The notes under the pieces are model-generated. The model saw nothing but the letters and a program-made list of their open reading frames with translations. It had not been told where the DNA came from and searched no databases. DNA of 64,000 nt from Marivivens sp. LCG002 (GTDB lineage: Bacteria; Pseudomonadota; Alphaproteobacteria; Rhodobacterales; Rhodobacteraceae). The translations under genes and the position numbers were made by a program. Below, one piece after another: positions 43,592 through 53,790 of the stretch. Location: contig NZ_CP127165.1 of NCBI RefSeq assembly GCF_030264275.1, positions 2,657,501-2,721,500 of the forward strand, in the 5' to 3' direction. Numbering within the stretch: position 1 is the first letter of the stretch; each line of letters begins with the position of its first letter.

Positions 43592-44920
43592 TCAAAGGGA
43601 CCATTCGGCACGGGCTTGGGCCTCGGTGATGTTGAGAAGCTCAAGCACAAACCCATTGGCCCCGCCACCATCGAATGTGAAGACCACCGAGCTGCCCGTA
43701 TCGGTCAGGGTTGCGCCGGCAAGGCTCCATGTCGGATGGTCGATGGTCAGGATGTCGAGCCCAAGTTCGAAATCACGGATTTTGTCCGAGCCGCCCGCGT
43801 CAAAGCTCCGGAACACAAAGGTGTCGCTGCCTGCATCACCGTTCAGGATATCACTGCCCTCACCGCCGTAGAGCGTGTCATTGCCCGATCCACCACTCAG
43901 GGTGTCGTTCCCCATACTACCGAAGAGCGCATCATTTCCCGCGCCTCCGCGCAGGGTGTCGTTACCCTTCTTGCCGATAAGACGGTCGTTACCCTCTTCA
44001 CCGATCAAAAGATCATTGCCGTTGCCGCCCAAAATGAGGTCATCACCCGCCCCGCCCGTGAGCGTATCCGCACCGACCCCACCACGAAGCTGGTCGTTTC
44101 CAAGCGCGCCGTAAATATCATCATTGCCGCTTTTGCCGTGGAGGTAGTCCTTTTGCTCGCGGCCATAGATCGTATCGTCCCCACCACGGCCGAGGATCAC
44201 GCTGTTTCCGATAGGACCATAGATGATATCCGCATTCGGACCGCCTTTGATGCGCACCCCTTGAGAGGTGTCCTCGAATTCCCACCCTGTGGTATCGATC
44301 GAAGCGCCATAAAGGAACTGGATCGCCTCTTTGTCCAGATACCCTAGCGTCGTGTTCGCACCCGGCGAATTGTTATAGGACATCAAAGTAAGGGCGGTCC
44401 AATCGAGTGTCGAATCAAGCACAAGATCGCCTTCGAACGGGTGCTGGAGTCCCAGCGAATGGCCAAGTTCATGAAGCAAGATCTCGAACCAATCGTTCGA
44501 GGTAAGATTGCCACCTGCCCCCGTGTCGATCACATATTCACCCGAAGAGGTCGACGTCGAAAAAGAACGCGCAACGTTGGCCCATCCGCCAAGTCCCGAG
44601 CCAGAGACCCCATAGATATTGACCATCGCCACGGTGGAGCTTGCTACTTCGGCAAAAACCACACCGGCGTTTTTCTCAAAGACTTGCGCCGCTTTGCGGA
44701 ATTGTTCGCGCTGAATAGCGTTGAAACTACGAACGCTACTCGACGGATAATACACATCACCCAGAGACGGCAGGTCGGCACCCTCGAGAAAGGCATAAGA
44801 AACGACCACAGGCGTTTGGAGCGCTTGCTGCCCGTTCCAACGCCAATATTGATAATCCGAATAACTCAGGCGTTCGGAATAGTAGAGAATGCCTGTGTAG
44901 TCATAGACCGTCGTCGCCAA
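43592..44920 (-). CDS. Serralysin-like M10 metalloprotease with RTX repeats
   Basis: 442 aa, probably starting at a TTG (44918-44920) after GGTAAGGCGAA. The zinc motif HELGHSLGLQH is at residues 150-160 and the Met-turn LMSYN at 179-183, both complete. RTX nonapeptides run from about 245 to 365 (GGDDTIYG, GNDTLRGGAGND), followed by a serralysin-type C-terminal region (DTFVFRSFDAGGSDKIRDFELGLDIL), the likely type I secretion signal. No signal peptide. Predicted extracellular calcium-dependent protease. No type I exporter is in the window, so it must use one encoded elsewhere. Located behind the ftsK terminator. Confidence 0.92.
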   Translation of the reverse strand: MATTVYDYTGILYYSERLSYSDYQYWRWNGQQALQTPVVVSYAFLEGADLPSLGDVYYPSSSVRSFNAIQREQFRKAAQVFEKNAGVVFAEVASSTVAMVNIYGVSGSGLGGWANVARSFSTSTSSGEYVIDTGAGGNLTSNDWFEILLHELGHSLGLQHPFEGDLVLDSTLDWTALTLMSYNNSPGANTTLGYLDKEAIQFLYGASIDTTGWEFEDTSQGVRIKGGPNADIIYGPIGNSVILGRGGDDTIYGREQKDYLHGKSGNDDIYGALGNDQLRGGVGADTLTGGAGDDLILGGNGNDLLIGEEGNDRLIGKKGNDTLRGGAGNDALFGSMGNDTLSGGSGNDTLYGGEGSDILNGDAGSDTFVFRSFDAGGSDKIRDFELGLDILTIDHPTWSLAGATLTDTGSSVVFTFDGGGANGFVLELLNITEAQARAEWSL

Positions 44921-44940
44921 TTCGCCTTACCTATCTGGGC

Positions 44941-44966
44941 AAAACGCCCGCCTTATAAAGCGGGCG
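44941..44966 (-). terminator. Terminator of ftsK
   Basis: Stem of 7 bp (44945-44951 and 44960-44966, CGCCCGC/GCGGGCG) with an 8-base loop; on the minus strand TTTT follows (44941-44944). It lies between the ftsK stop and the protease start. Confidence 0.65.
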
Positions 44967-44975
44967 CCCAGTCCT

Positions 44976-47975
44976 TTAGTGCTGTTCAGGCACAAGGATT
45001 TCCCGCTTGCCGACGTGGTTTGCCGCGCTGACCACGCCCTCATCTTCCATTTGTTCGACCAAACGAGCCGCTTTGTTATAGCCGATCGCAAGTTTTCTCT
45101 GAATGTACGACGTCGAGCATTTACGGTCTTTGATCACGATTGCAACTGCCTGATCGTACAAGGCATCCTCGCCATCCGTATTTCCGCCAAGCCCGAGAAC
45201 AAGATCGATGTTCGCTTCCTTGTCCTCGTCGGGACCATCGACGACACCCGACATATACTCGGGCGGGCCAAACGATTTGAGGAATTGCACAATCTCTTCA
45301 ACCTCTTCGTCGGAAACAAAGGGTCCGTGGACGCGGGTGATCTTGGCACCGCCCGCCATGTAAAGCATGTCGCCCATCCCAAGGAGCTGTTCGGCACCCT
45401 GCTCACCGAGAATTGTTCGGCTGTCGATCTTGGACGTCACTTGGAACGAGATACGCGTCGGGAAGTTCGCCTTGATGGTGCCGGTGATGACATCCACCGA
45501 AGGGCGCTGCGTCGCCATGATAAGATGGATGCCAGACGCACGTGCCATCTGGGCAAGACGCTGGATGCAAGCCTCAATCTCTTTGCCCGCAACCATCATG
45601 AGGTCGGCCATTTCGTCGACGATGACGACGATATAGGGCATCGCTTCGGGCGCGAATTCTTCGGTCTCGAAAATCGGATCGCCCGTCTCTTCGTCAAAGC
45701 CGGTCTGGACCGTACGCTCGAACATTTCGTTGCGGGACAAGGCGTCGCGAACACGGCCGTTAAAGCCTTCGATGTTGCGTACGCCCATCTTGGACATACG
45801 GCGATAGCGTTCTTCCATTTCGCCCACGACCCACTTCAGAGCGACCACAGCCTTTTTCGGGTCGGTCACAACAGGGCTGAGAAGGTGCGGAATCCCGTCA
45901 TAGACGGAGAGTTCAAGCATCTTGGGGTCGATCATGATCAAGCGGCATTCCGCAGGGGTCAGCTTGTAAAGAAGCGACAGGATCATCGTGTTGATCGCCA
46001 CCGATTTACCCGAGCCTGTGGTCCCTGCAATGAGCAGGTGAGGCATCTTGGCAAGGTTTGCCACAATCGGATCGCCGCCGATGTCTTTGCCCAAAGCAAG
46101 AGGAAGACGCATGTTGCTGTCGCCGAAATCGCGCGCGGCAAGGATCTCGCGAAGGACCACTTTTTCACGGTTCTCGTTCGGAAGTTCGATACCGATGACC
46201 GAACGACCGGGCACAGTGGACACACGGGCTGAGAGCGCAGACATCGAACGCGCAATATCATCGGCAAGACCGATCACACGGCTGGCCTTGAGACCCGGCG
46301 CGGGCTCGAGTTCATACATCGTGACAACGGGTCCCGGACGCACCGAAACGATCTCGCCTTTGACGCCGTAATCATCGAGCACGCTTTCAAGCATACGCGC
46401 GTTTTCTTCGAGCGCTTCGTCCGAGAGATGATGACGCTCGATCTCGGCGGGGTTCATCAAAAGGTTCAGCGGCGGATGCTCGTAGTCGGCAAAGGTTTCA
46501 TCAAAGGCAAGCTTGGGCTGGGCTTCGGCCTTGGCCTGTTTTGAGGGAACGACCGATCGCTTGAGCGCGTGTTGAACAACGCGGCGCGGCTCGGGCGTCG
46601 GGACAGAGACACGCGGCGCCATCACGGGTTCCATGTGGACTTCGGGCTCTTCCTCGACAAACTCTTCGGGCGCGTAGGCCATCGGCTCGTCGTCGTAGGA
46701 AGGATATTCCTCATAGCGGTCTTCAAGAATGTTGGCTTCTTCCTCGTGCCATTCGGCCATTGGCGCGGGCGCAAACTGTTCGGCCTCGGGTCCGCGATCA
46801 AGCACAAGCGGACGGGGTCCACGTCCTTTGGTCAGGGTCGGCTCGATACGGAAACCCGTCGGCGCAACCTGCTCGGGCTCGGGCTGCGGCTGCACCATGC
46901 GCGCGCGAATGGCGTCGGAAATCTTGCTCTTGATGCGGTCACCGCTCTGGACGGGAATATCGCCGTAGTCGACGGGTGCATTTTCAACAAGCTCTGGCGC
47001 GGGCATCGGCTCGGTGCCACGGCGCAGCACATTCGGGAACAAACCTCGGATACCACCCGTGCTTTGCTGCATTTCGGGCTCGCGTGGTGGAGCGGCGAGC
47101 GGTGATGCCCCCATCAACTTTGGGGCCTGCGCGGCCCGAGTCAAACGGGGTTCATGATGTGTCGGCATCGCGGGGTTTGCCCGAACGACATTCGCCACGC
47201 GTAACCGTTCGTCTTCATCCACAACCGCATAGGGATCGCGTGCGGCAAACCGCTCTGCGCGGGCCTCTTCGCGACGGTCCTGAACCTTGGCGTGGACGCC
47301 CTGCGCGGCGCGCAGCGAAGCCTCGGCGCTTCGGCCCAAAAGTTTGAGAAGAGTGGCATAAAGCATGATCACGCCGACGAGGAGGAAGCGCCAACCGATA
47401 CGCAGCTCGGGCCGCGTGAAGCCGAGAACAAACGCCCCCGCAACAAGCGTGACGATCCCCATGACAAGCGACATAAGCTTGACGCCGAAAGCGGCAGGAA
47501 GCGGAACAGCCGTCAGAATGATGCTGAGGACCGTATCACCGAAAAGACCGCCGAGACCAAAACTGTGCGCCCAAGCCGACCCTGCCGCGAGGGTGGCACA
47601 ATAGACAGAAGCCAAAGCAATAAAGATCGGCGAAAAGATCGCCCGACCAAAAGCGCGTTCCTCACCGCGGTGAAGCGCCAGTCGGATGCCCCACGTCGCA
47701 AGAACAATCGGCAAACCCCAAGCAGCATGCCCGACAATCATGATCAAAGGTGCTGCGATCGACGCTCCGAAACGACCCAGCCAGTTCTGCACCGGCGCAT
47801 CCGTCGAAAGCATCCAGTTAGGATCTTCGGGCGAATAGGACATGAGCATCATCGCAGCCATGACGCCAAGGACGACAAGCCCTATTCCGAGAAGCTCTTT
47901 GCCTCGTTTCTCAATCGCCGCCTGCATCGTGCTGTCGAGTAGCGGATCACGCTGTCGGGTCGAATAGGATGCCAT
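44976..47975 (-). CDS. ftsK: DNA translocase FtsK
   Basis: 999 aa. Four membrane segments at the N-terminus (about 25-200), a Pro/Glu-rich linker (about 250-500), then the motor: beta domain start [25 protein letters not shown], Walker A GTTGSGKS near 653, Walker [12 protein letters not shown] near 780, and the C-terminal gamma winged helix ([36 protein letters not shown]) that reads KOPS sequences. Divisome protein that pumps chromosome ends and activates XerCD at dif. Aminotransferase gene nine bases upstream on the same strand. Confidence 0.97.
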   Translation of the reverse strand: MASYSTRQRDPLLDSTMQAAIEKRGKELLGIGLVVLGVMAAMMLMSYSPEDPNWMLSTDAPVQNWLGRFGASIAAPLIMIVGHAAWGLPIVLATWGIRLALHRGEERAFGRAIFSPIFIALASVYCATLAAGSAWAHSFGLGGLFGDTVLSIILTAVPLPAAFGVKLMSLVMGIVTLVAGAFVLGFTRPELRIGWRFLLVGVIMLYATLLKLLGRSAEASLRAAQGVHAKVQDRREEARAERFAARDPYAVVDEDERLRVANVVRANPAMPTHHEPRLTRAAQAPKLMGASPLAAPPREPEMQQSTGGIRGLFPNVLRRGTEPMPAPELVENAPVDYGDIPVQSGDRIKSKISDAIRARMVQPQPEPEQVAPTGFRIEPTLTKGRGPRPLVLDRGPEAEQFAPAPMAEWHEEEANILEDRYEEYPSYDDEPMAYAPEEFVEEEPEVHMEPVMAPRVSVPTPEPRRVVQHALKRSVVPSKQAKAEAQPKLAFDETFADYEHPPLNLLMNPAEIERHHLSDEALEENARMLESVLDDYGVKGEIVSVRPGPVVTMYELEPAPGLKASRVIGLADDIARSMSALSARVSTVPGRSVIGIELPNENREKVVLREILAARDFGDSNMRLPLALGKDIGGDPIVANLAKMPHLLIAGTTGSGKSVAINTMILSLLYKLTPAECRLIMIDPKMLELSVYDGIPHLLSPVVTDPKKAVVALKWVVGEMEERYRRMSKMGVRNIEGFNGRVRDALSRNEMFERTVQTGFDEETGDPIFETEEFAPEAMPYIVVIVDEMADLMMVAGKEIEACIQRLAQMARASGIHLIMATQRPSVDVITGTIKANFPTRISFQVTSKIDSRTILGEQGAEQLLGMGDMLYMAGGAKITRVHGPFVSDEEVEEIVQFLKSFGPPEYMSGVVDGPDEDKEANIDLVLGLGGNTDGEDALYDQAVAIVIKDRKCSTSYIQRKLAIGYNKAARLVEQMEDEGVVSAANHVGKREILVPEQH

Positions 47976-47983
47976 GTCTCACC

Positions 47984-49162
47984 TCAATCGTACAAACAGT
48001 CACGCAGCTTGATCAGCCCGTGCTGCATTTCTTGTGTTGGGGCCACCATGGCGACCCTGATAAATCCTTTGCCGGGGTTTTCCCCGTTCACATCGCGGCT
48101 CAGATAGGAACCGGGAAGCACACGAATGCCAGTCTCGGTCCACAGCTTGAGAGCTGCCTCTTCGCCGTCCTTGACGGGAAGCCAGAGGAAAAAGCCTGCT
48201 TGCGGCGGCTCATAGCCTTTGACGTGCTCGAAAATCTGATCGGCGGCTTTGAATTTCTGCTGATAAAGAGCGCGGCTCTCGATCACATGAGCTTCATCCG
48301 CCCAGACACGCGCAGACACGCGCTGGATCGGGAGAGGAAGCGGCGCACCCGAATAAGCGCGAAGCTGACGCACACGATGGATCGATTTCGGCCCGCCTGC
48401 AATGAAACCCGAGCGCAACCCCGGAAGGTTGGAGCGCTTGGACAGCGAATGGAAAATCGTCACGCGCTCGGGATCGGCTCCCATCCGCGCAGCGACCTGC
48501 AAAGCGCCCACAGGGGCATCGTCGCGATAAATCTCGGAATAGCACTCGTCGGCAAAAATGCGGAAATCATACTTTTCCGCAAGCCCGATAAGGTCCTCCC
48601 AATAGGCTTCGCTCGCCACCGCACCCTGAGGATTAGCGGGCGAGCAAATATAGGCGATCGCCGTGCGGTTGAGGATGTCTTCGGGAAGCGAAGCATAATC
48701 GGGAAGATGCCCCGTCTGCGAGGTCGCGGGCACGAACACAGGCTCGGCGTTGACGGAAATCGCAGCAATTGCATAGACTTGATAGAACGGGTTCGGCGTC
48801 AGGATCACAGGCTTTTGCCCGTTTTTCACCTCGGGGCAAAGCGCCATCGCGGCGTTATAGAGACCCTCACGTGTGCCATTCAACGCCATGATCTGATCTT
48901 GGCTGACTGCAACCCCATAGCGCCCTTTGATCCAGTCAGAAATCGCAGCGAGAAGCTCGGGCGATCCATCATTCGGAGGATATTTCGCGAATTCATGAAC
49001 ATGCGCAGCAAGCGTCTCGGCCACCCATTCGGGATAGGCATGTTGCGGCTCGCCAATGGTCATGGCGACAGGTTCCCCACCTGGTTTGTGGGAATCCAAA
49101 AGCTCCCGCAGGCGCGGAAACGCATAAGCCGGAAGGTTCGAGAACCGCTCGGGAAAATTCAT
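47984..49162 (-). CDS. Class I/II aminotransferase, DapC-like
   Basis: 392 aa PLP enzyme. Substrate loop MTIGEPQHAYPEW, NPNPFYQVY-type TPNPFYQVYA, cofactor motif FADECYSEIYRD and Schiff-base Lys in HSLSKRSNLPGLRSGF near 238. The N-terminus (RFSNLPAYAFPRLRELLDSHKP) resembles proteobacterial N-succinyldiaminopimelate aminotransferase (DapC), the lysine/peptidoglycan step downstream of DapB. The assignment is by overall similarity; other class I transaminases cannot be excluded. Upstream of ftsK on the same strand. Confidence 0.85.
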   Translation of the reverse strand: MNFPERFSNLPAYAFPRLRELLDSHKPGGEPVAMTIGEPQHAYPEWVAETLAAHVHEFAKYPPNDGSPELLAAISDWIKGRYGVAVSQDQIMALNGTREGLYNAAMALCPEVKNGQKPVILTPNPFYQVYAIAAISVNAEPVFVPATSQTGHLPDYASLPEDILNRTAIAYICSPANPQGAVASEAYWEDLIGLAEKYDFRIFADECYSEIYRDDAPVGALQVAARMGADPERVTIFHSLSKRSNLPGLRSGFIAGGPKSIHRVRQLRAYSGAPLPLPIQRVSARVWADEAHVIESRALYQQKFKAADQIFEHVKGYEPPQAGFFLWLPVKDGEEAALKLWTETGIRVLPGSYLSRDVNGENPGKGFIRVAMVAPTQEMQHGLIKLRDCLYD

Positions 49163-49295
49163 AACTGCCTCAAGGTTGCGAGATCATTTGCGCCTCGCTT
49201 TCGAGCAGGATAGCAACAGCTCCCTTCTTCTGTCCAGAAAAAGGAACCCTTTCAGGGAGCTACGCGAACCTTATTGTGGCATTTTGGCCCAGCCG

Positions 49296-50624
49296 CTAGG
49301 CCAGAGCCGCCTCGACCGCTCCTCCGAGTCGGAGCAATTTCTCCTCGGAATTCGGCGCTGCATTGAGCAAGAGACCCGTCGAAGGAACCCCCGTCGGGAT
49401 CGTCAGACCACAAAGCCCCATCAGATTGCCGATCCGTGTATTGCGAAGAGCCAACAGGTTTTCCTGCACAAAATAGTCAGGCTCGTTTTCAAGACGCGCA
49501 ATAATCGGAGGAAGCGAAGGAACGGTCGGAACGATCACTGCATCATATCCCGATGCAAATTCAGCATAGGCTGCACGGATGTCGCTCAACTCGGCCCAAC
49601 CCGCGATGTAATCCACCGCCGTAAACGACCCCCCCGGACGGATGCGCGTCAGGATCTGGTGATACATTTTCGAAGGGTCGGCCTCGATCGTATTCCGCCA
49701 ATAGGCATAGGCATCAGCGGTGAACAGCATCCCAGCCAATTCAAAGGCGCGTCGAAGCGGCTCGAAGTGACCGTGGACGATCTCGGCCCCAGCAGCGTTC
49801 AAGCGGTCCCGCGCGCTGTAAAAGGCCGCCTTGGGGGCTTCGCGCAGATCCTCCATCGCGATCGTATCAAGGATCAGCAAACGGGTGCCCCGTAGGGACC
49901 CTCCAGCAAGGTCGGCGGGCTTGCGCCCCTCGAGCACCGCCAGCAAAAGCGCCGAGTCTTCGACCGTTCGACACAGCGGCCCAACGGTATCAAAGGTTTT
50001 GCAGAGCGGCACCACGCCTTCAAGGCTGAGCCGCCCGTGCGTGGTCTTGAGCCCCACAAGGTCGTTCCAGGCCGAGGGCACCCTAACAGAACCACCCGTG
50101 TCGGACCCGATTGCCGCCGCCGCCAGCCCGAAGGCCACGGATGCCGCAGCCCCCGAAGACGATCCGCCGGGAACACATTCGGGATAGTTCTTGCAAGGCG
50201 GCGTCGCGGTCATCGGGTTCAAACCAAGCCCCGAAAAAGCGATCTCGGTCATATGCGTCTTGCCAAGGCAGACGAGCCCCCCTTCGGTCGCGCGTTGGAG
50301 CACGAGTGCATCTTGCGACGGAACCCGCCCTTCCAGCAAACGTGTGCCCGCCTCGGTTGCTATTCCATTGGTATCAAACAGGTCCTTCCAGGAAATCGGC
50401 ACCCCATCGAGCATCGAACGCCGTTGCCCGATTTTGGCCCGATGCGAGGCAGCCTTGGCCTCCGCTCGGGCGCGATCGGCTGTCACCCGCGCGTAGATGC
50501 GGTCGCGGAACGGATGCGCATCGATGGCGCCAAGATAGGCTTCGGTAAGTTCGACCGGATCAATTTCACCGCGTTCGATTCCGCGCCCCAGTTCCGCCGC
50601 CGATGCCCAAAGCCATTCTTGCAT
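49296..50624 (-). CDS. Amidase signature family protein
   Basis: 442 aa. Ser-cisSer-Lys triad: Lys in DGVPISWKDLFDTNG near 83, and the Gly/Ser-rich PGGSSSGAAASVAFGLAAAAIGSDTGGSVRVPSAWN (about 155-190) with both serines. Cytoplasmic hydrolase of an amide bond; substrate unknown. A C-terminal part typical of GatA is shortened and no gatB or gatC is near, so it is not the tRNA amidotransferase. The start at 50624 is taken from the MQEWLWASAAELGRGI family-like beginning; the frame stays open upstream by chance. Divergent from the UbiH-type gene. Confidence 0.9.
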   Translation of the reverse strand: MQEWLWASAAELGRGIERGEIDPVELTEAYLGAIDAHPFRDRIYARVTADRARAEAKAASHRAKIGQRRSMLDGVPISWKDLFDTNGIATEAGTRLLEGRVPSQDALVLQRATEGGLVCLGKTHMTEIAFSGLGLNPMTATPPCKNYPECVPGGSSSGAAASVAFGLAAAAIGSDTGGSVRVPSAWNDLVGLKTTHGRLSLEGVVPLCKTFDTVGPLCRTVEDSALLLAVLEGRKPADLAGGSLRGTRLLILDTIAMEDLREAPKAAFYSARDRLNAAGAEIVHGHFEPLRRAFELAGMLFTADAYAYWRNTIEADPSKMYHQILTRIRPGGSFTAVDYIAGWAELSDIRAAYAEFASGYDAVIVPTVPSLPPIIARLENEPDYFVQENLLALRNTRIGNLMGLCGLTIPTGVPSTGLLLNAAPNSEEKLLRLGGAVEAALA

Positions 50625-50711
50625 GACCGTCTCCAAAAATATGTGCCGAAGTTCAAGGTAGCGGCCAAGGATCGCATGGACAATCCCGCCGATCATACCA
50701 TAGTTCACATC

Positions 50712-51929
50712 ATGACCCATGATCAGGACATTCTCATCGTTGGCGGCGGCCTGAACGGCCCGGCTCTGGCTCTGGCTCTCGCGAAATCGGGGTTCCGCGT
50801 CGGCGTGATCGACGCCCTGCCGATCGACACCCGCAAGGACCCCGACTTTGACGGACGGGCCTATGCGCTCGCCCTTGCCTCGCAGCGTCTGCTCAAGGCT
50901 ATCGGCATTTGGCAAAGTGTTGCAGAGCTCGCCCAACCTATGCTCGAGATCAAAGTCACCGATGGCCGCGCAGGCGAAGGGGCCTCTCCTTGGATGCTGC
51001 ACTTCGATCATGCCGAAATCGAAGAAGGTCCGATGGGCTATATGCTCGAAGATCGCCACTTGCGCCGCGCCTTTCTCGACGCCCTCGAAACCGATGCGCA
51101 TATCACCCAATACCCGCAGGAAACGGTCGTCGCTCAACACACCGACGCACATGGTGTTCGCGTCACGCTCGCCTCGGGCAAAACACTTACCGCCAAACTC
51201 CTCGTCGGCTGTGACGGACGCGCATCGGGCACAGCCGAGCGCGCAGGCATTCGGCGCACGGGTTGGGGCTATGGGCAAACGGGGATTGTCTGCGCCGTCG
51301 AGCATGAGAAACCCCACAACGGGATCGCGCATCAATTCTTCATGCCGAACGGCCCTCTTGCCATCCTTCCACTCAAAGGCAACCGTTGCTCCATTGTGTG
51401 GAGCGAAACCGATGCCCGTGCGGCCGCCTGTATGAAGATGACCGACGACGAATTCCTGAACGTGCTCAAACCCGCGTTCGGGTCGTTCCTTGGCGAAATC
51501 AAACTTGCCGGGGCGCGGTTCGCCTATCCGCTGAACCTGACCCTCGCCAACAGCTTCATCGGCCAGCGAATTGCACTTGTCGGGGACGCAGCACATGGGA
51601 TGCACCCCATTGCAGGCCAAGGCTTGAATGCGGGCCTGCGCGATATCGCCGCTCTTGCAGAGGTTCTGGGCGAAGCCAAACAGCACGGCGAAGACTATGG
51701 CAACGCCATCGTTCTAGGCCGATATCAACAGTGGCGCCGCTTCGACACTGCTTCGCTGGCTGTTGCGACGGATACCTTCAACAAGCTGTTTTCGAACGAC
51801 AATCCGCTCTTGCGCGCAGTCCGCGGCATCGGCATGGGGCTTATCAATGCGGCCCCTGCGCTTCGTCGCAACTTCATCCGCGAGGCAGCGGGCCTTACGG
51901 GTGATCTTCCCAAGTTGATGCGCGGTTAA
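50712..51929 (+). CDS. UbiH/UbiF-type FAD monooxygenase (ubiquinone synthesis)
   Basis: 405 aa. FAD motif [21 protein letters not shown] at 7-27, the [14 protein letters not shown] segment near 170, and [21 protein letters not shown] near 295, the signature of UbiH/COQ6 hydroxylases. Such enzymes hydroxylate the ubiquinone ring; which carbon is used cannot be told. The ATG at 50712 has no strong ribosome-binding site. Its stop overlaps the convergent Trm112-like gene by four bases (TTAA). Confidence 0.9.
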   Translation: MTHDQDILIVGGGLNGPALALALAKSGFRVGVIDALPIDTRKDPDFDGRAYALALASQRLLKAIGIWQSVAELAQPMLEIKVTDGRAGEGASPWMLHFDHAEIEEGPMGYMLEDRHLRRAFLDALETDAHITQYPQETVVAQHTDAHGVRVTLASGKTLTAKLLVGCDGRASGTAERAGIRRTGWGYGQTGIVCAVEHEKPHNGIAHQFFMPNGPLAILPLKGNRCSIVWSETDARAAACMKMTDDEFLNVLKPAFGSFLGEIKLAGARFAYPLNLTLANSFIGQRIALVGDAAHGMHPIAGQGLNAGLRDIAALAEVLGEAKQHGEDYGNAIVLGRYQQWRRFDTASLAVATDTFNKLFSNDNPLLRAVRGIGMGLINAAPALRRNFIREAAGLTGDLPKLMRG

Positions 51930-52102
51930 ATCGCCCGTGCCTCATCAACGAGCATGATCGGAATGCCGTTGCGGATCGGATAAGCAAGCTTCGCCGCTTC
52001 CGACACCAACTCCTGCTTTTCCGCATCATAGCGGAGCCGCGTGTGGCTATGCGGACAGACCAAAGCTTCAAGCATTTTAGGATCAAACGGTGTTTCGGTC
52101 AT
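51926..52102 (-). CDS. Trm112/YcaR-like small protein without zinc cysteines (58 aa)
   Basis: 58 residues beginning [20 protein letters not shown] and ending [18 protein letters not shown], the fold of the YcaR/Trm112 family. Members usually hold a zinc ion with four cysteines; here only Cys16 remains. Eukaryotic Trm112 activates methyltransferases; bacterial homologues have uncertain roles. The start overlaps the LON-domain gene stop by ATGA, so the two are coupled. Confidence 0.85.
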   Translation of the reverse strand: MTETPFDPKMLEALVCPHSHTRLRYDAEKQELVSEAAKLAYPIRNGIPIMLVDEARAI

Positions 52103-52731
52103 TGAAGCATCTCGTCATTGCCGCCCCGAAGGGCAAATTCGATCAAAGTCACAAGTGTTTCACGTCGATAGGCCAAAGTCGGCGCTTCAAGCAATGCCTG
52201 TTTGTCCTCGGGCGGGAAAGGACACAGCATGGAAAGCGAGTTGATCAAAAGCTCGTCTTCTGCGTCCTTCATGGCATCCCAATCCGTGGAAAGCCCCTGA
52301 TCAATGAAATAGCGCGAGAGAAGATCGAGCAGCGCAGCGCGATCAAGGTCAAAGTCGCTCTCGGTTTTGCCCAAGTCCCGCTCGAAGCCGCTCCAATTCA
52401 CGTTGAACCGGCGATACGGCGCAAATCCATCGACCTCGGAGAGCGTGCGAAACCTCGAAACGCCCGTCAAAGTGATCATGTAACGACCGTCCTCGGTCTC
52501 GGAAAAACCCGTCAGCCGCCCAGCGCAACCGATGAGATGAAGACCCCTCGAACCATTCGGCTGGATCATACCGATCAGTCTCTCGGGCGTTTTCATCGCG
52601 TCCTCGATCATCGCAAGATACCGAGGTTCGAAGATGTGCAGAGGCATCCTTGCCCGAGGCAGCAAAAGCGCTCCGGGCAAAGGAAAAACGGGAATGGTTT
52701 GTGGTAAATCAGATGCGTTGAACATGCGCAT
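52099..52731 (-). CDS. LON substrate-binding domain protein
   Basis: 210 aa consisting only of the Lon N-terminal (PUA-like) domain: [34 protein letters not shown] at 13-47, [21 protein letters not shown] and [15 protein letters not shown]. There are no AAA+ or protease domains. Stand-alone LON domains are common next to CnoX-type genes in alphaproteobacteria and may act as adaptors. It follows the thioredoxin-like gene by 21 bases and is coupled to the Trm112-like gene. Confidence 0.92.
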   Translation of the reverse strand: MRMFNASDLPQTIPVFPLPGALLLPRARMPLHIFEPRYLAMIEDAMKTPERLIGMIQPNGSRGLHLIGCAGRLTGFSETEDGRYMITLTGVSRFRTLSEVDGFAPYRRFNVNWSGFERDLGKTESDFDLDRAALLDLLSRYFIDQGLSTDWDAMKDAEDELLINSLSMLCPFPPEDKQALLEAPTLAYRRETLVTLIEFALRGGNDEMLQ

Positions 52732-52752
52732 TGATCTAGCCTCGCTCCGACT

Positions 52753-53664
52753 TTAGGCAAATATCATCGAGGACAATTTGCGACGACCGTTCAGAACAAT
52801 CGGATCATTCGGTTTGAGCGCGTCGAAAATCTGGAAAAGCTGCGTTTTGGCCGCGCCGTCATTCCATTCCTTATCTTTGCGGAAAATCTCCAACAATTCG
52901 TTCACCGCATCTTCGGTTTGGCCCGCTGCATGAAGCGCGACAGCATAATCGAAACGCGCCTGAAGGTTCGACGGGTCGGCATCGACCGCCGCCTTCAACT
53001 CAGCAATCGGACCTGCGTTTTGCGACTGTCGCGCCAAGGTCACTTGGGCACGGGCCGCGTCAAGCTCGGCAGCACTGTCGAACTCTTTGGGGGCAGCATT
53101 CAAGATGGCTTCGGCTCGGTCGATATCACCCAATGCCAAATGTGCACGGATCAGACCTGCATAGGCGGCGACATTCGCGCCATCTTCCTGAAGGATCGCA
53201 ACAAAGGTATCGGCCGCATCCTGTGCTTGACCGTCTTCGATCATCTGCTCGGCCACTTCTACGGCCTCGGACAGACCGCCGTCGACGCTCCCGCCCGCCA
53301 TTTTGGCAAGCTTGGCAACAAAAGCTTCGATCTGACTCGGAGGCACAGCGCCCTGAAAACCATCGACAGGCTGCCCTTTGTAAAAGGCATAGACAGTCGG
53401 GATGGACTGAACCTGAAGCTGTCCTGCATAGACCTGGTTCTGGTCGACATCGATCTTGACCATTTTGACCGCGCCGCGCGCTTTGGTGACTGCTGCTTCG
53501 AGAGCAGGTCCCAAAGTTTTGCAGGGTCCACACCATGGCGCCCAGAAATCGACGATCACAGGCGTGGTTTTCGATGCTTCGACGACATCTTGCATAAAGG
53601 TCGCGTCCGACCCCTCTTTGATAAGATCGGCCTCGGGTGCCTTCGATCCGCCAAGCTCAAGCAT
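52753..53664 (-). CDS. Thioredoxin-fold co-chaperone (CnoX/YbbN type)
   Basis: 303 aa. A thioredoxin domain (about 18-125) with active site FWAPWCGPCKTLGPAL, followed by a TPR-like helical half (about 135-303: AYAGLIRAHLALGDIDRAEAIL, ARFDYAVALHAAGQTEDAVNELLEIF). This is the CnoX (YbbN) layout, a redox-linked holdase that hands clients to GroEL and DnaK. Unlike E. coli CnoX (SxxC) it keeps both cysteines, so it may be redox-active. AAAGGAGAGCG precedes ATG 53664. Confidence 0.92.
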   Translation of the reverse strand: MLELGGSKAPEADLIKEGSDATFMQDVVEASKTTPVIVDFWAPWCGPCKTLGPALEAAVTKARGAVKMVKIDVDQNQVYAGQLQVQSIPTVYAFYKGQPVDGFQGAVPPSQIEAFVAKLAKMAGGSVDGGLSEAVEVAEQMIEDGQAQDAADTFVAILQEDGANVAAYAGLIRAHLALGDIDRAEAILNAAPKEFDSAAELDAARAQVTLARQSQNAGPIAELKAAVDADPSNLQARFDYAVALHAAGQTEDAVNELLEIFRKDKEWNDGAAKTQLFQIFDALKPNDPIVLNGRRKLSSMIFA

Positions 53665-53790
53665 AGCGCTCTCCTTTATCTGTTTGCCCCTATATGTGAC
53701 GCCCGTACGCGCAGAGCAAGGGAGCCCCTCTTGTGCAGCCGCAACAATCCTCTCATGGTGGAGCCAAAGCACAACTCCGAGATTTGAGAC

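Noticed and set aside
43860-44190. Repetitive DNA inside the M10 protease gene, considered as a possible tandem repeat or CRISPR-like array
   Set aside because: It simply encodes the 9-residue RTX repeats; units are degenerate and there are no spacers.
50625-51686. Upstream extension of the amidase frame
   Set aside because: It lies antisense to the UbiH-type gene; the amidase family begins at 50624.
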